A DNA stretch of 35,742 nt from the NCBI GenBank assembly GCA_024710925.1, contig JANJTW010000134.1, forward strand, positions 1 through 35,742, read 5' to 3'. This DNA comes from Rhodocyclaceae bacterium (GTDB lineage: Bacteria; Pseudomonadota; Gammaproteobacteria; Burkholderiales; Rhodocyclaceae). The notes below the pieces were generated by a model. The model searched no databases and had not been told where the DNA came from. It saw nothing but the letters and a program-made list of their open reading frames with translations. Positions 7,457 to 16,037 of the stretch are shown here, piece by piece. How positions within the stretch are numbered: position 1 is the stretch's first letter; each line of letters starts with the position of its first letter. The position numbers and the translations under genes are program-made.

Positions 7457-8200
7457 ATGGATCGGCTGATCTACACGGCAATGACCGGTGCCAAGCAGGC
7501 TTTCCTGCAGCAGGCCGGTGTCGCGCAGAATCTGGCCAACGTCACGACCACCGGCTACCGCGCGATGGAGCACAAGTTCCGCGCCGTGCAGGTGCAGGGC
7601 GGCGATCTGCCGACGCGGGCCTTCACCGTCAACGCCTCGGTCGCCAATGCCTTCGAACAAGGGCCGCTGATGGCCACCGGCCGGCCGCTCGATGTCGCCG
7701 TCAAGGGCGCGGGCTGGATTGCCGTGCAGCTGCCGGACGGCAGCGAAGCCTATACGCGCAACGGTGCGCTGCAGATCAATGCCAACGGGCAGTTGCAGAC
7801 GGCGGCTGGCCAGAACGTCATGGGCGAAGGCGGTCCGATCGCCGTTCCTCCGGACAATCGCGTCACCATCTCTCCGGACGGCACCGTTTCCGTCGTGCCG
7901 CTGTTCGGTACGCCGAACAATTCCAATCCGGTCGGGCGGATCAAGCTGGTCAACCCGCCGGAAAACCAGCTGGTACGCGGCGACGACGGTCTCTTCCGGC
8001 AGGCCGATGGCCAGCCGGCGGTGGCCGATGCCAATGTCCGGCTGGCGCCGGAGGCGCTTGAAGGCAGCAACGTCAATAGCGTCGATGCGATGGTGAACCT
8101 GATTTCCCTGGCCCGGCAATTCGAAATGCAGGTGAAGATGCTGCAGAACGCCGATGCCAATGCCCGTTCCGCCTCCCAGATACTGTCGATGAATCGATGA
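7457..8200 (+). CDS. flgF: Flagellar proximal rod protein FlgF
   Basis: FlgF is a rod protein located between FlgB/FlgC and the distal rod FlgG. The 247 residues start MDRLIYTAMTGAKQAFLQQAGVAQNLANVTTTGYRAM, the FlgF form of the rod signature, with TAM-GA in place of the FlgG opening. They end in the usual NSVDAMVNLISLARQFEMQVKML coiled-coil block. The central part carries the TRNGALQINANGQL and ISPDGTVSV sequences typical of the FlgF/FlgG family. It follows flgE by 32 bases, a gap with no promoter match, and precedes flgG by 10. Confidence 0.96.
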   Translation: MDRLIYTAMTGAKQAFLQQAGVAQNLANVTTTGYRAMEHKFRAVQVQGGDLPTRAFTVNASVANAFEQGPLMATGRPLDVAVKGAGWIAVQLPDGSEAYTRNGALQINANGQLQTAAGQNVMGEGGPIAVPPDNRVTISPDGTVSVVPLFGTPNNSNPVGRIKLVNPPENQLVRGDDGLFRQADGQPAVADANVRLAPEALEGSNVNSVDAMVNLISLARQFEMQVKMLQNADANARSASQILSMNR

Positions 8201-8210
8201 GGAACCCTGA

Positions 8211-8993
8211 ATGATCCGCTCCCTCTGGATCGCGCGCACCGGCCTCGATGCGCAGCAGACGCAACTGGACGTCATCTCCAACAACCTGGCGAACGTCTCG
8301 ACCAACGGCTTCAAGCGCGGCCGCGCGGTGTTCGAGGATCTGCTCTACCAGACGCTGCGCCAGCCCGGTGCGCAGTCGTCGCAGCAAACGCAGATTCCTG
8401 CCGGCCTGCAGCTCGGCACCGGCGCGCGGCCGGTGACGACGGCGCGCATTCACACGCAGGGCAACCTGCAGCAGACCGGCAATGCGCTCGACCTCGGCAT
8501 CAACGGTGCCGGCTTCTTTCAGATCACGTTGCCCGACGGCACCATCGCCTATACGCGCGACGGTTCGTTCCAGAAGGACAACCAAGGGCAGATCGTCACC
8601 TCGAACGGTTATCCGCTGCAGCCGGCAGTGACCATTCCCGCCGATGCGCTGTCGGTGACGATTTCTCCCGACGGCGTGGTCAGCGTCACGCAGCCGGGCA
8701 ACGCCGCGGCGACGCAGATCGGCACCATTCAGGTTGCTACCTTCATCAACCCGGGCGGACTGCAGAGCATCGGCGAGAACCTGTACATGGAAACCGCTGC
8801 CAGCGGCGCGCCGACGCCGAATACGCCGGGCCTGAACGGGGCCGGAGTGCTCAATCAGTCCTACGTCGAGACCTCGAACGTCAACGTCGCCGAGGAGTTG
8901 GTGACGATGATCCAGACGCAGCGGGCCTATGAAATCAACTCGAAGGTCGTGTCGACCTCCGACGCGATGCTCGGCCGGTTGACGCAGCTGTAA
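8211..8993 (+). CDS. flgG: Flagellar distal rod protein FlgG
   Basis: FlgG builds the distal rod that crosses the periplasm inside the P and L rings. The 260-residue protein starts [20 protein letters not shown] and has the [24 protein letters not shown] signature characteristic of FlgG, then [17 protein letters not shown], and near the C-terminus [24 protein letters not shown]. Length is exactly as in the family (260). A strong AGGAGG after its stop serves flgH, 9 bases downstream. Confidence 0.98.
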   Translation: MIRSLWIARTGLDAQQTQLDVISNNLANVSTNGFKRGRAVFEDLLYQTLRQPGAQSSQQTQIPAGLQLGTGARPVTTARIHTQGNLQQTGNALDLGINGAGFFQITLPDGTIAYTRDGSFQKDNQGQIVTSNGYPLQPAVTIPADALSVTISPDGVVSVTQPGNAAATQIGTIQVATFINPGGLQSIGENLYMETAASGAPTPNTPGLNGAGVLNQSYVETSNVNVAEELVTMIQTQRAYEINSKVVSTSDAMLGRLTQL

Positions 8994-9002
8994 GGAGGTC
9001 CC

Positions 9003-9674
9003 ATGACGACCCGCACCCTCGCCGCGTTGCTGGCCCTCGCCGCCGCCGTGCTCGCGGGCTGCCAGTCTGTGCCGCCGACCAACGTGCACCAGCCGATGTC
9101 GGCCCGGCCGACGCCGCGCGCGGCGAACCCGTACGCCAATGGTGCGATCTTCAACGCCGGCACCTCGCGCCCGCTGTTCGAGGACCGGCGCGCGCGCTAT
9201 CCCGGCGATACGCTGACCATCAACATCACCGAGAACACTTCCGCGTCGACCAGTTCGAACAGCTCGGCCAACCGTTCAAGCAGCATTTCCGCCTCCGTAC
9301 CTACCGTCTCGGGGTTGCCCGGCAGAAATATCCAGGGGCTGGCGCTGGCCGCCGAGAGCGAGAACGATTTTTCCGGCAAGGGGGCGGCGGCGGCGAAGAA
9401 CGTGTTTACCGGCGCCATCACGGTCACCGTGATCGAGGTGCTGGAGAACGGCAACCTTCTCGTTTCCGGCGAGAAACAGGTCGCCATCGGCCACAACCAG
9501 GAATTCATCCGCCTCTCCGGCGTCGTCAATCCGAGCTACATCGCCGCCGACAACACCATTGCCTCGTCGCGCGTCGCCGATGCCCGGATCGAACACAAGG
9601 GCAGCGGCTACATCAGCGAGGCCCAGATCATGGGGTGGCTGGCACGATTCTTCCTTACCTTCATGCCGTTCTGA
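9003..9674 (+). CDS. flgH: Flagellar L-ring lipoprotein FlgH
   Basis: FlgH forms the L ring, the bushing for the rod in the outer membrane. The 223-residue precursor has a lipoprotein signal with lipobox LAGC (Cys20) followed by Gln, which fits outer membrane sorting. Family blocks include FEDRRARYPGDTLTI, the ENTSASTSS segment, VLENGNLLVSGEKQVAIG and the C-terminal GYISEAQIMGWLARFFL. It is preceded by a strong AGGAGG site and followed by flgI after 24 bases. Confidence 0.97.
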   Translation: MTTRTLAALLALAAAVLAGCQSVPPTNVHQPMSARPTPRAANPYANGAIFNAGTSRPLFEDRRARYPGDTLTINITENTSASTSSNSSANRSSSISASVPTVSGLPGRNIQGLALAAESENDFSGKGAAAAKNVFTGAITVTVIEVLENGNLLVSGEKQVAIGHNQEFIRLSGVVNPSYIAADNTIASSRVADARIEHKGSGYISEAQIMGWLARFFLTFMPF

Positions 9675-9698
9675 CGGAATTCATGATGGAGGCAGGGA

Positions 9699-10847
9699 AT
9701 GGGCGTATTCGAGGGTGTATCCGCCAGGGGTAGCGGCAAAATTCTTCGCCGGGCGGCAATCCTTGCCTGCGTCGCGCTCGCCGGTGCGGTCGCCCCCGCC
9801 CATGCCGAGCGTGTCAAGGACCTGGCTTCGATCCAGGGCGTCCGCCAGAACCAGCTGATCGGCTACGGCCTCGTCGTCGGTCTCGACGGCAGCGGCGACC
9901 AGACGACGCAGACGCCGTTTACCACGCAGGCGATGCTCAACATGCTCTCGCAGCTGGGCGCCAACCTGCCGCTTGACCGGGCGAGCACGATCCAGCTGAA
10001 GAACGTCGCGGCGGTCGTCATCACCGCCGCCCTGCCATCCTTCGCCCGGCCCGGCCAGACGATCGACGTGACCGTTTCGTCGATCGGCAACGCCAAGAGC
10101 CTGCGTGGCGGCACGCTGCTGATGACGCCGCTGAAGGGCGCCGACGGGCAGATCTACGCGATGGCCCAGGGCAGCATCCTGGTCGGCGGCGCCGGCGTCT
10201 CCGCCGGCGGCAGTTCGACCCAGATCAATCACCTCTCCGCCGGGCGCATCGCTGCCGGTGCCACCGTCGAACGGGCGGTGCCGACGCCGGTCGGGCAGGG
10301 GCCGTTCGTGCATTACGAACTGAACCAGACCGACTTCGGTACGGCCAAGCGCATGGTCGAGGTCATCAACCGCGAGATGGGGCCGGTGGCCGAAGCCCTC
10401 GACGGCCGGCAGATCCGCGTTTTTGCGCCGGATGCGCCGGACGCGCGCGTCGCCTTCATCGGCCGCATCGAGAACCTCGAAGTGCGGCCGATGCAGTCGG
10501 TGGCCAAGGTCATCGTCAACCCGCGCACCGGTTCCGTGGTCATGAACCAGTCGGTGACGCTCGACGCCTGCGCAGTGGCCCACGGCAACCTGTCGGTGGT
10601 GGTCAGCAACGATCCGGCGGTGAGCCAGCCGGCGCCGCTTGCCGGCGGCCAGACGGTGGTGACCAACCAGGCTGACATCCAGATCAAGAAGGACGGCGGT
10701 GCGCTGATGAACGCCAAGGCCGGCGTCAATCTCGCCGAGGTGGTCAAGGCGCTGAACGCGCTTGGCGCCAATCCGCAGGACCTGCTCGCCATCCTGCAGG
10801 CGATGAAAGCGGCCGGCGCATTGCGCGCCGAACTGGAAATCATCTGA
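9699..10847 (+). CDS. flgI: Flagellar P-ring protein FlgI
   Basis: FlgI polymerises in the periplasm around the distal rod to make the P ring in the peptidoglycan layer, with help from FlgA. The 382-residue precursor has a signal peptide of about 36 residues (charged start, hydrophobic [11 protein letters not shown], cleavage after AHA). The mature start [21 protein letters not shown] is the family hallmark, followed by [15 protein letters not shown]. Length is normal (about 365-385). ATG 9699 has a GGAGG site. It is followed after 13 bases by flgJ. Confidence 0.98.
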   Translation: MGVFEGVSARGSGKILRRAAILACVALAGAVAPAHAERVKDLASIQGVRQNQLIGYGLVVGLDGSGDQTTQTPFTTQAMLNMLSQLGANLPLDRASTIQLKNVAAVVITAALPSFARPGQTIDVTVSSIGNAKSLRGGTLLMTPLKGADGQIYAMAQGSILVGGAGVSAGGSSTQINHLSAGRIAAGATVERAVPTPVGQGPFVHYELNQTDFGTAKRMVEVINREMGPVAEALDGRQIRVFAPDAPDARVAFIGRIENLEVRPMQSVAKVIVNPRTGSVVMNQSVTLDACAVAHGNLSVVVSNDPAVSQPAPLAGGQTVVTNQADIQIKKDGGALMNAKAGVNLAEVVKALNALGANPQDLLAILQAMKAAGALRAELEII

Positions 10848-10860
10848 CGGAGCCGGCGGC

Positions 10861-11802
10861 GTGAAGCCCGAAGACCTCGCCAATCATCGTTTCGTCCTCG
10901 ACGTCCGCTCGGCGCAGGATCTGCGCGAAAAAATCCGCCAGGATCCGAAGGCCGGACTGAAAGAGGCTGCGCAGCAATTCGAAAGCATGTTTCTTCAGAT
11001 GGTGCTGAAGAGCATGCGCGATGCGACGCCGTCGGATGGCCTGTTCAACAGCGACGCGACGCGCTTCTATACCGGCATCCTCGACCAGCAGATGGCACAG
11101 CAGTTGGGTGGTACCGGCCAGCTCGGCTTTGCACGGATGATCGAAGTACAGCTCGGTCGCCTTGCGGCTACGGCAAGCGCAGGGCAACCGGGGGGGGCGG
11201 TGGATGATGTGCGAACGTTTGCCGGAACTGCCGGGATGCCGGCCGCCAGCATTCGCGGAGCGGCAAGGATTGCCGGCGCGCCGACGCCGGCTGCCGGCGA
11301 TGCGGCGGCGGTTTCTGCAGCCCCGCCGTCCGTCGGTGCCCGCGATTTCGTCAACCGGATCTGGCCGCATGCCCTTGAAGCCAGCCGAGAAACCGGCGTT
11401 CCTGCCCACTTTCTGGTAGCCCATGCCGCTCTCGAGTCCGGTTGGGGCAAGCATGAAATTTCCCGGCCCGATGGTTCGTCGACCCATAACCTCTTCGGTG
11501 TCAAGGCCGGGCGGAGCTGGCCGGGGGAATCCGTTGAGGTGGCGACGACCGAGTATGTCAACGGCGCTGCCGAGCCGGCACGCGAGAAATTCAGGGCCTA
11601 CGGCTCGTATGCCGAGGCCTTTCGTGACTACGCCCGCTTGCTCTCCGGGAATTCGCGTTTTTCCGGCGTGCTTGGGCAGCAGGATGGCACGGCCTTTGCT
11701 CGTTCTCTGCAGCAGGCAGGGTATGCGACCGATCCGATGTATGCCGACAAGCTCTCCCGGATCATCAACGGCAGCACTCTGCGGCAGGCGCTGACCGGCT
11801 AG
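10861..11802 (+). CDS. flgJ: Rod-capping protein / muramidase FlgJ
   Basis: FlgJ is a two-domain protein. The N-terminal part caps the growing rod, and the C-terminal part is a glucosaminidase that opens peptidoglycan for it. The GTG start gives 313 residues. The rod-binding domain is at about 38-100 (KEAAQQFESMFLQMVLKSMR, LDQQMAQQ). A low-complexity Ala/Gly/Pro linker spans about 100-155, and the hydrolase domain about 160-310. The motif AALESGWG holds the likely catalytic Glu192, followed by HNLFGVKAG. The dual-domain form is typical of beta- and gammaproteobacteria. The linker contains a run of 8 G (11190-11197). Last gene of the sigma-54 operon. Confidence 0.96.
   Translation: MKPEDLANHRFVLDVRSAQDLREKIRQDPKAGLKEAAQQFESMFLQMVLKSMRDATPSDGLFNSDATRFYTGILDQQMAQQLGGTGQLGFARMIEVQLGRLAATASAGQPGGAVDDVRTFAGTAGMPAASIRGAARIAGAPTPAAGDAAAVSAAPPSVGARDFVNRIWPHALEASRETGVPAHFLVAHAALESGWGKHEISRPDGSSTHNLFGVKAGRSWPGESVEVATTEYVNGAAEPAREKFRAYGSYAEAFRDYARLLSGNSRFSGVLGQQDGTAFARSLQQAGYATDPMYADKLSRIINGSTLRQALTG
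11190..11197 (+). repeat. G8 homopolymer in the flgJ linker
   Basis: Eight consecutive G lie in the coding strand of flgJ, between the rod-binding and hydrolase domains. A one-base slip would keep the rod cap but remove the hydrolase domain. The frame is intact in this copy. Confidence 0.9.
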
Positions 11803-11812
11803 GCCGGCAGCC

Positions 11813-11828
11813 GTGCCGGTTTCGGCAC
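11813..11828 (+). terminator. Short hairpin after flgJ
   Basis: GTGCCG-GTTT-CGGCAC forms a perfect 6-base stem 11 bases after the flgJ stop and directly before the flgK promoter. There is no T run, so it may be a weak or factor-dependent terminator or a stabilising 3' hairpin. Confidence 0.35.
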
Positions 11829-11829
11829 C

Positions 11830-11856
11830 TAAACAAAGCGGCAGGATTGCCGTTAA
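11830..11856 (+). promoter_or_regulatory. Sigma-28 (FliA) promoter of flgKL
   Basis: TAAACAAA, 11 bases, GCCGTTAA is close to the sigma-28 consensus TAAAGTTT-N11-GCCGATAA with exact spacing. The -10 element differs by one base. The flgK ATG follows 22 bases later. This places flgK, flgL and the coupled lipoprotein in the late, FliA-dependent class. Confidence 0.9.
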
Positions 11857-11877
11857 ACCCGGAAGCAGAGGTCATTC

Positions 11878-14115
11878 ATGAGCACAGGCATCATCAGCAT
11901 CGGCATCTCCGGCATCAGGGCGGCACAGATGGGCCTGATGACGACCGAGCACAACATTACCAATGCCGGCGTTCCGGGGTTCTCGCGGCAGCGGACCAGC
12001 CAGACGACGAACATTCCGATCGCCACCGGCGCCGGTTTCGTCGGTCAGGGGACCAACGTACGCTCGATCGAGCGCATGTACAGCCAGACGCTGGTCAACC
12101 AGATGAACACGGCACAGAGCCGGGTCAGTGAGCTGGATGCGTACTACACGCAGATCAAGCAGATCGACAACATGCTGGCCGATGCAAATGCCGGCCTGTC
12201 GCCGGCGCTACAGGACTATTTCTCCGGCGTCCAGGACCTCGTCGCCAATCCGGCGACGATGGCCGCACGGCAGTCGATGATTTCCTCGGCACAGGCTCTG
12301 GTGTCGCGCTTTCAGGGAATCGAGTCGCGGCTGGCGGAGCTGCACGAGGGGGTTGGCAATGAAGTGGTGGCGACGGTCGACACTATCAACTCGTTCGCCC
12401 AGCAGATTGCCGAATTGAATCAGCGGATCGTCATCGCCCAGGCTGCGTCGAATGCGCCGGCGAATGACCTTCTCGACCAGCGCGATCATCTGATGACCGA
12501 GCTGAACAAACTCGTCGAAGTACGCTCGACGACAAACAGCGACGGTTCCTTCAACGTATTTTTCGGTACTGGCCAGCAACTGGTGGTCGGCCCCAACGTA
12601 ACGACGCTGACGGCCCAGGCCTCCTATGCCGACATCACGCGCATCGTCGTCGGTATCCAGACCGCCGGCGCCGTTCAGGAACTCCCGGAAAGCCTGATCA
12701 CTGGCGGCAAGCTGGCTGGCCTGCTCAATTTCCGCAGCGAGACGCTCGACCGCGCCGCCAACGAGGTCGGCCGCCTGGCCGCTACCCTCGCCCTGACAAC
12801 CAATGCCCAGCATGCCCTCGGCCAGGACCTCCTCGGCCAGGTGCGCGGCGAAGGCTCGTTCGTCGCCGACTTCTTTACGCTGTCCGGTCCGCGGGTTTCC
12901 GCCAGCAGCCTCAATGCCGGCAACGGCATCCTGAGTGCCAGCTTCGTCGTTCCTCCGCCGATCAGGGGCGCCTACACGCTTGAACTCGATGCGGCCGGGA
13001 CGAGCTATACCCTGACGCGCAGTACTGACGGCACGCAGTGGGTCGGCAGCGGTGTCGATGCGGCAACGGCGCTGACAGCTCTGCAGTCGGCTTTGCCGGT
13101 CAGCGAAGGTCTGGATCTGAGCAATGCTGCCCTTAACCCGGGTGAGACGACGCAAATCGAGTCCCCGGCGGCGGCATCCGCCAATTTCTTTACCAATCTG
13201 ACCAACTCCGATTACCGCTATGCCTACGATGGCGCCAACTATACGCTGACGCGCCTCTCCGACGGCCAATCGTGGAGCGATACCGATCCGGACGATCTGG
13301 CCGATGCCGTTGCCGCCAGCGAGGGATTCCGGCTGGCGCTGAGCGGCAGCATGAATCCGGGAGACAACTTTACGGTGATGCCGACGCGTTATGCGGCGCG
13401 CAACCTGAGCGTCAATCCGGCAATCGCTGCCGATCCCCGCCTGATTGCCGCGGCCATGCCTCTGCGCACGGACGAGGGGACCACCAACAGCGGTACGGCG
13501 AAAATTACCGCCGGTACGACGCATGCCGGATTCACTGCCGCCTCCCTGCCGGCCGGCGGACTCACCCTGACCTATGCGCTGCCCGCCGGTACGATGAGTT
13601 TCACCGGGGTGTTGCCGGCCGGCGCCAATATTTCGGTGACGGTCGGTTCGACGACAACGGTTTATTCTGCGGGCTCGGCCTTCAATTACGATCCGCAGAC
13701 CGGGGCGACCATTTCCGTCGCCGGTCTGAGCTTTTCGATTTCCGGCACGCCGAGCAATGGCGATACCTTCACCATCGCCCGCAACGCAGCCGGTGTGGCG
13801 GATAGCCGCAACGCGCTGGCGCTCGGTCAGCTGCAGACCCAGGGAACGGTGGCCGGCGGCACGTCTAACTTCCAGGTGGGCTATGCGCGGCTGGTCAGTG
13901 ACGCCGGCAACAAGACGCGCGAGATTCAGGTGACTGCGGATGCGCAGACGGCGCTGCTCGAACAGGCGCAGGGCGCGCGCGAGGCGCTGTCCGGTGTCAA
14001 TCTCGACGAAGAGGCGGCCAATCTCCTGCGCTACCAGCAGGCTTTCCAGGCGTCGGCCAAGGCCGTCGAGATCGGCAGCCGGCTGTTCGACGTCATCCTG
14101 GCCCTTCGCTCCTGA
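11878..14115 (+). CDS. flgK: Hook-filament junction protein FlgK (HAP1), enlarged
   Basis: FlgK forms the first junction layer between hook and filament. N-terminal block: GISGIRAAQMGLMTTEHNITNAGVPGFSRQR; C-terminal block: SGVNLDEEAANLLRYQQAFQASAKAVEIGSRLFD, both diagnostic. At 745 residues it is far longer than enteric FlgK (about 550). The growth lies in the surface-exposed middle. A roughly 60-residue module appears twice (about 364-429 and 445-503; SYTLTRSTDGTQWVGS against NYTLTRLSDGQSWSDT). A further beta-rich segment at about 555-640 (LTYALPAGTMSFTGVLPAG) may be a third domain. The start is ATG 11878 with AGAGG upstream. Confidence 0.95.
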   Translation: MSTGIISIGISGIRAAQMGLMTTEHNITNAGVPGFSRQRTSQTTNIPIATGAGFVGQGTNVRSIERMYSQTLVNQMNTAQSRVSELDAYYTQIKQIDNMLADANAGLSPALQDYFSGVQDLVANPATMAARQSMISSAQALVSRFQGIESRLAELHEGVGNEVVATVDTINSFAQQIAELNQRIVIAQAASNAPANDLLDQRDHLMTELNKLVEVRSTTNSDGSFNVFFGTGQQLVVGPNVTTLTAQASYADITRIVVGIQTAGAVQELPESLITGGKLAGLLNFRSETLDRAANEVGRLAATLALTTNAQHALGQDLLGQVRGEGSFVADFFTLSGPRVSASSLNAGNGILSASFVVPPPIRGAYTLELDAAGTSYTLTRSTDGTQWVGSGVDAATALTALQSALPVSEGLDLSNAALNPGETTQIESPAAASANFFTNLTNSDYRYAYDGANYTLTRLSDGQSWSDTDPDDLADAVAASEGFRLALSGSMNPGDNFTVMPTRYAARNLSVNPAIAADPRLIAAAMPLRTDEGTTNSGTAKITAGTTHAGFTAASLPAGGLTLTYALPAGTMSFTGVLPAGANISVTVGSTTTVYSAGSAFNYDPQTGATISVAGLSFSISGTPSNGDTFTIARNAAGVADSRNALALGQLQTQGTVAGGTSNFQVGYARLVSDAGNKTREIQVTADAQTALLEQAQGAREALSGVNLDEEAANLLRYQQAFQASAKAVEIGSRLFDVILALRS
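12970..13167 (+). repeat. FlgK internal module, copy 1
   Basis: This encodes residues 365-430, beginning AYTLELDAAGTSYTLTRSTD and ending around LNPGETTQIESP. It aligns by eye with copy 2, including TLTR-S-DG-W and the later LNPG-/MNPG- turn. Confidence 0.7.
13210..13386 (+). repeat. FlgK internal module, copy 2
   Basis: This encodes residues 445-503, beginning DYRYAYDGANYTLTRLSDGQ and ending near MNPGDNFTVMPT. It lies 14 residues after copy 1. Confidence 0.7.
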
Positions 14116-14129
14116 CGGGAGAAGCAAAA

Positions 14130-16037
14130 ATGCGCATCAGCACAAGCCAGATTTATGCGGCCGGCACCCTCGGCATCCAGCGCAACCAGGCCGGCCTTTA
14201 CGCGCTCCAGAATCAGCTGTCGACGGGACGCCGTGTGCTGACGCCGGCGGACGATCCGGTTGCCGCTTCGCAGGCGCTGGTGGTCAGCCAGTCGCAGGCC
14301 GTTGTCGCCCAGCAGCTGGACAATCAGGCGGCCGCCCGTACGCAGCTCGGTCTGGTCGAAGGGACCCTGCGTTCGACGAGCGACCTGATCCAGGAAGTCC
14401 GCGAGCGCATCGTTCAGGCCGGCAACACCACGCTTACCTTGAGCGACCGGGCGTTCATCGCTACCGAACTGGAGGCTCGCCTGGAGGAACTGGTTGGCCT
14501 TGCCAACACCTCCGATGGTGCAGGCCAATTCATGTTCTCCGGTTACCAGGGGGGCGTCCGGCCGTTTGCCATCACCGGCCAGAACCTGCCTGATTTTCCG
14601 GCGAGGGTGCCGCCGGTCAGCTATCACGGTGATGACGGCGAGCGTCTCCTCCAGGTCGGCCCGTCGCGCCAGATGTCGATCAGCTTGAGCGGCAAGGATG
14701 TCTTCATGGACATCAAGGCGGGCAATGGAACCTTCGTCACCGGCATCGGCGGTACGCTGGACGTTTCCGATCCTGAAAATGCCGGCAGTGGCTACATCAA
14801 CTCGGGTTCGGTGACCGATACGGCGTTGTGGGCCGCCGCTCGCGCCAATCATCAGAGCCTGCAGATCAGCTTCAGCGGCGGCGGAACGACTTTCCAGATC
14901 CAGGATGCGGAAGGCAATCCGTTGACGGCGCCGGCTGCGTACGTTGCCGGCGCTCCCATCGCCCTACAGGATACCCTGTCCGTTCCGCCCGTCGATTTCG
15001 GTGCCAGCGTCGTGGTGCGGGGCGCTCCGGCTGATGGCGATACCCTGACGATCACGCCGGCCGTGCTTGAGAATGCCGAGGTCAGTTCCGGCGCCATTAC
15101 CGACCCGGTGGCCTGGCGTACGACGACGGCGACGCAGTCCCATTTCGACATCCGTTTCGTCGATCTCGGCGGCGGTGACATGGCGTATGAGGTGCTGGAT
15201 GCCCAGGGCACTTCTCTGAGCGCCGCGCCAATCCCTTATCAGTCTGGCCAGTCGATCACTCTCGAAAAAACGACGGTGCCGCCTGCAGTTTATGGCGCCA
15301 GCGTTGTCGTTACCGGGATCCCGGTTGACGGTGACAGCGTTCGGGTCACACCGGATATGTTCCGCAACCAAGGGACCGCCGTCATCGACATGGGATCGGT
15401 TACCGATCCCGGGGCCTGGCAGCGCGGGGTCGACACCTATGGCGGCTTCGGTATCCGCTTCAATACCGAGGTGGTCAATAACGTTTCGACGAGTACCTAC
15501 GAAATTTTCCGTGCGGATACCGGTGCTTCCCTGACGGCGACGCCGAAACCCTTTACGCCCGGTCAGGCCATTGTTATCGAGAAGACGACCGATCCTGCGG
15601 AAAATTTCGGTGCCCAGGTCGTCGTCACCGGCCAGCCGGCCGACGGCGATAGCTTCACCGTCGCGCCGAGTACTTCGCAGAGCGTGTTTCAGACCATGCA
15701 GAACCTGATCGGTCTGCTTCGCCAACCGAGTGGCGCCAGCACCTTCTCGACCACCGAATATACCAACCGTCTTGGAACCGAGCTGAACAACCTCGATCGC
15801 GTGCTCGACAATCTCAACGCCCGGCGGGCCGATGTCGGCGCCCGGCTCAAGGAGCTTGATTCGCTGACGAACACGGCCAGCGATCAGGCGCTGCAGCATT
15901 CGACGACGCTCTCCGAATTGCAGGATCTCGACTATGCGGCGGCGATTTCTTCCTTCACGCAGCAACAGGTCCAGCTGGAAGCGGCGCAGAAGGCCTTTGC
16001 CCAGGTTTCCCGGCTGAGCCTGTTCGATATTCTATGA
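14130..16037 (+). CDS. flgL: Hook-filament junction protein FlgL (HAP3), enlarged
   Basis: FlgL is the second junction protein, on which the FliD cap and the first flagellins assemble. The N-terminus (MRISTSQIYAAGTLGIQRNQAGLYALQNQLSTGRRVLTPADDPVA) and the C-terminal flagellin-like helix (TEYTNRLGTELNNLDRVLDNLNARRADVGARL) are typical. The length is not: 635 residues against 300-420 in most relatives. The excess is three head-to-tail copies of a 95-101 residue beta-rich module at residues 226-320, 321-421 and 422-517, each opening GSVTDP-like and closing with GASVVV.G.P.DGD...V.P. The stop overlaps the next gene as ATGA. Confidence 0.96.
   Translation: MRISTSQIYAAGTLGIQRNQAGLYALQNQLSTGRRVLTPADDPVAASQALVVSQSQAVVAQQLDNQAAARTQLGLVEGTLRSTSDLIQEVRERIVQAGNTTLTLSDRAFIATELEARLEELVGLANTSDGAGQFMFSGYQGGVRPFAITGQNLPDFPARVPPVSYHGDDGERLLQVGPSRQMSISLSGKDVFMDIKAGNGTFVTGIGGTLDVSDPENAGSGYINSGSVTDTALWAAARANHQSLQISFSGGGTTFQIQDAEGNPLTAPAAYVAGAPIALQDTLSVPPVDFGASVVVRGAPADGDTLTITPAVLENAEVSSGAITDPVAWRTTTATQSHFDIRFVDLGGGDMAYEVLDAQGTSLSAAPIPYQSGQSITLEKTTVPPAVYGASVVVTGIPVDGDSVRVTPDMFRNQGTAVIDMGSVTDPGAWQRGVDTYGGFGIRFNTEVVNNVSTSTYEIFRADTGASLTATPKPFTPGQAIVIEKTTDPAENFGAQVVVTGQPADGDSFTVAPSTSQSVFQTMQNLIGLLRQPSGASTFSTTEYTNRLGTELNNLDRVLDNLNARRADVGARLKELDSLTNTASDQALQHSTTLSELQDLDYAAAISSFTQQQVQLEAAQKAFAQVSRLSLFDIL
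14805..15089 (+). repeat. FlgL tandem module, copy 1
   Basis: Residues 226-320. Opens GSVTDTALWAAARANHQSLQ and closes FGASVVVRGAPADGDTLTI. It aligns over its full length with the next two modules at protein level. Confidence 0.88.
15090..15392 (+). repeat. FlgL tandem module, copy 2
   Basis: Residues 321-421. Opens GAITDPVAWRTTTATQSHFD and closes YGASVVVTGIPVDGDSVRV. It is directly adjacent to copy 1 with no linker. Confidence 0.88.
15393..15680 (+). repeat. FlgL tandem module, copy 3
   Basis: Residues 422 to about 517. Opens GSVTDPGAWQRGVDTYGGFG and closes FGAQVVVTGQPADGDSFTV. It has a slightly longer middle loop (EVVNNVSTSTYEI). It runs into the C-terminal D0/D1 helices. Confidence 0.88.

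Noticed and set aside
12208-14127. 639-codon open frame on the minus strand
   Set aside because: Antisense shadow of flgK; composition is low-complexity Arg/Ala/Gly and there is no ribosome site or family motif.
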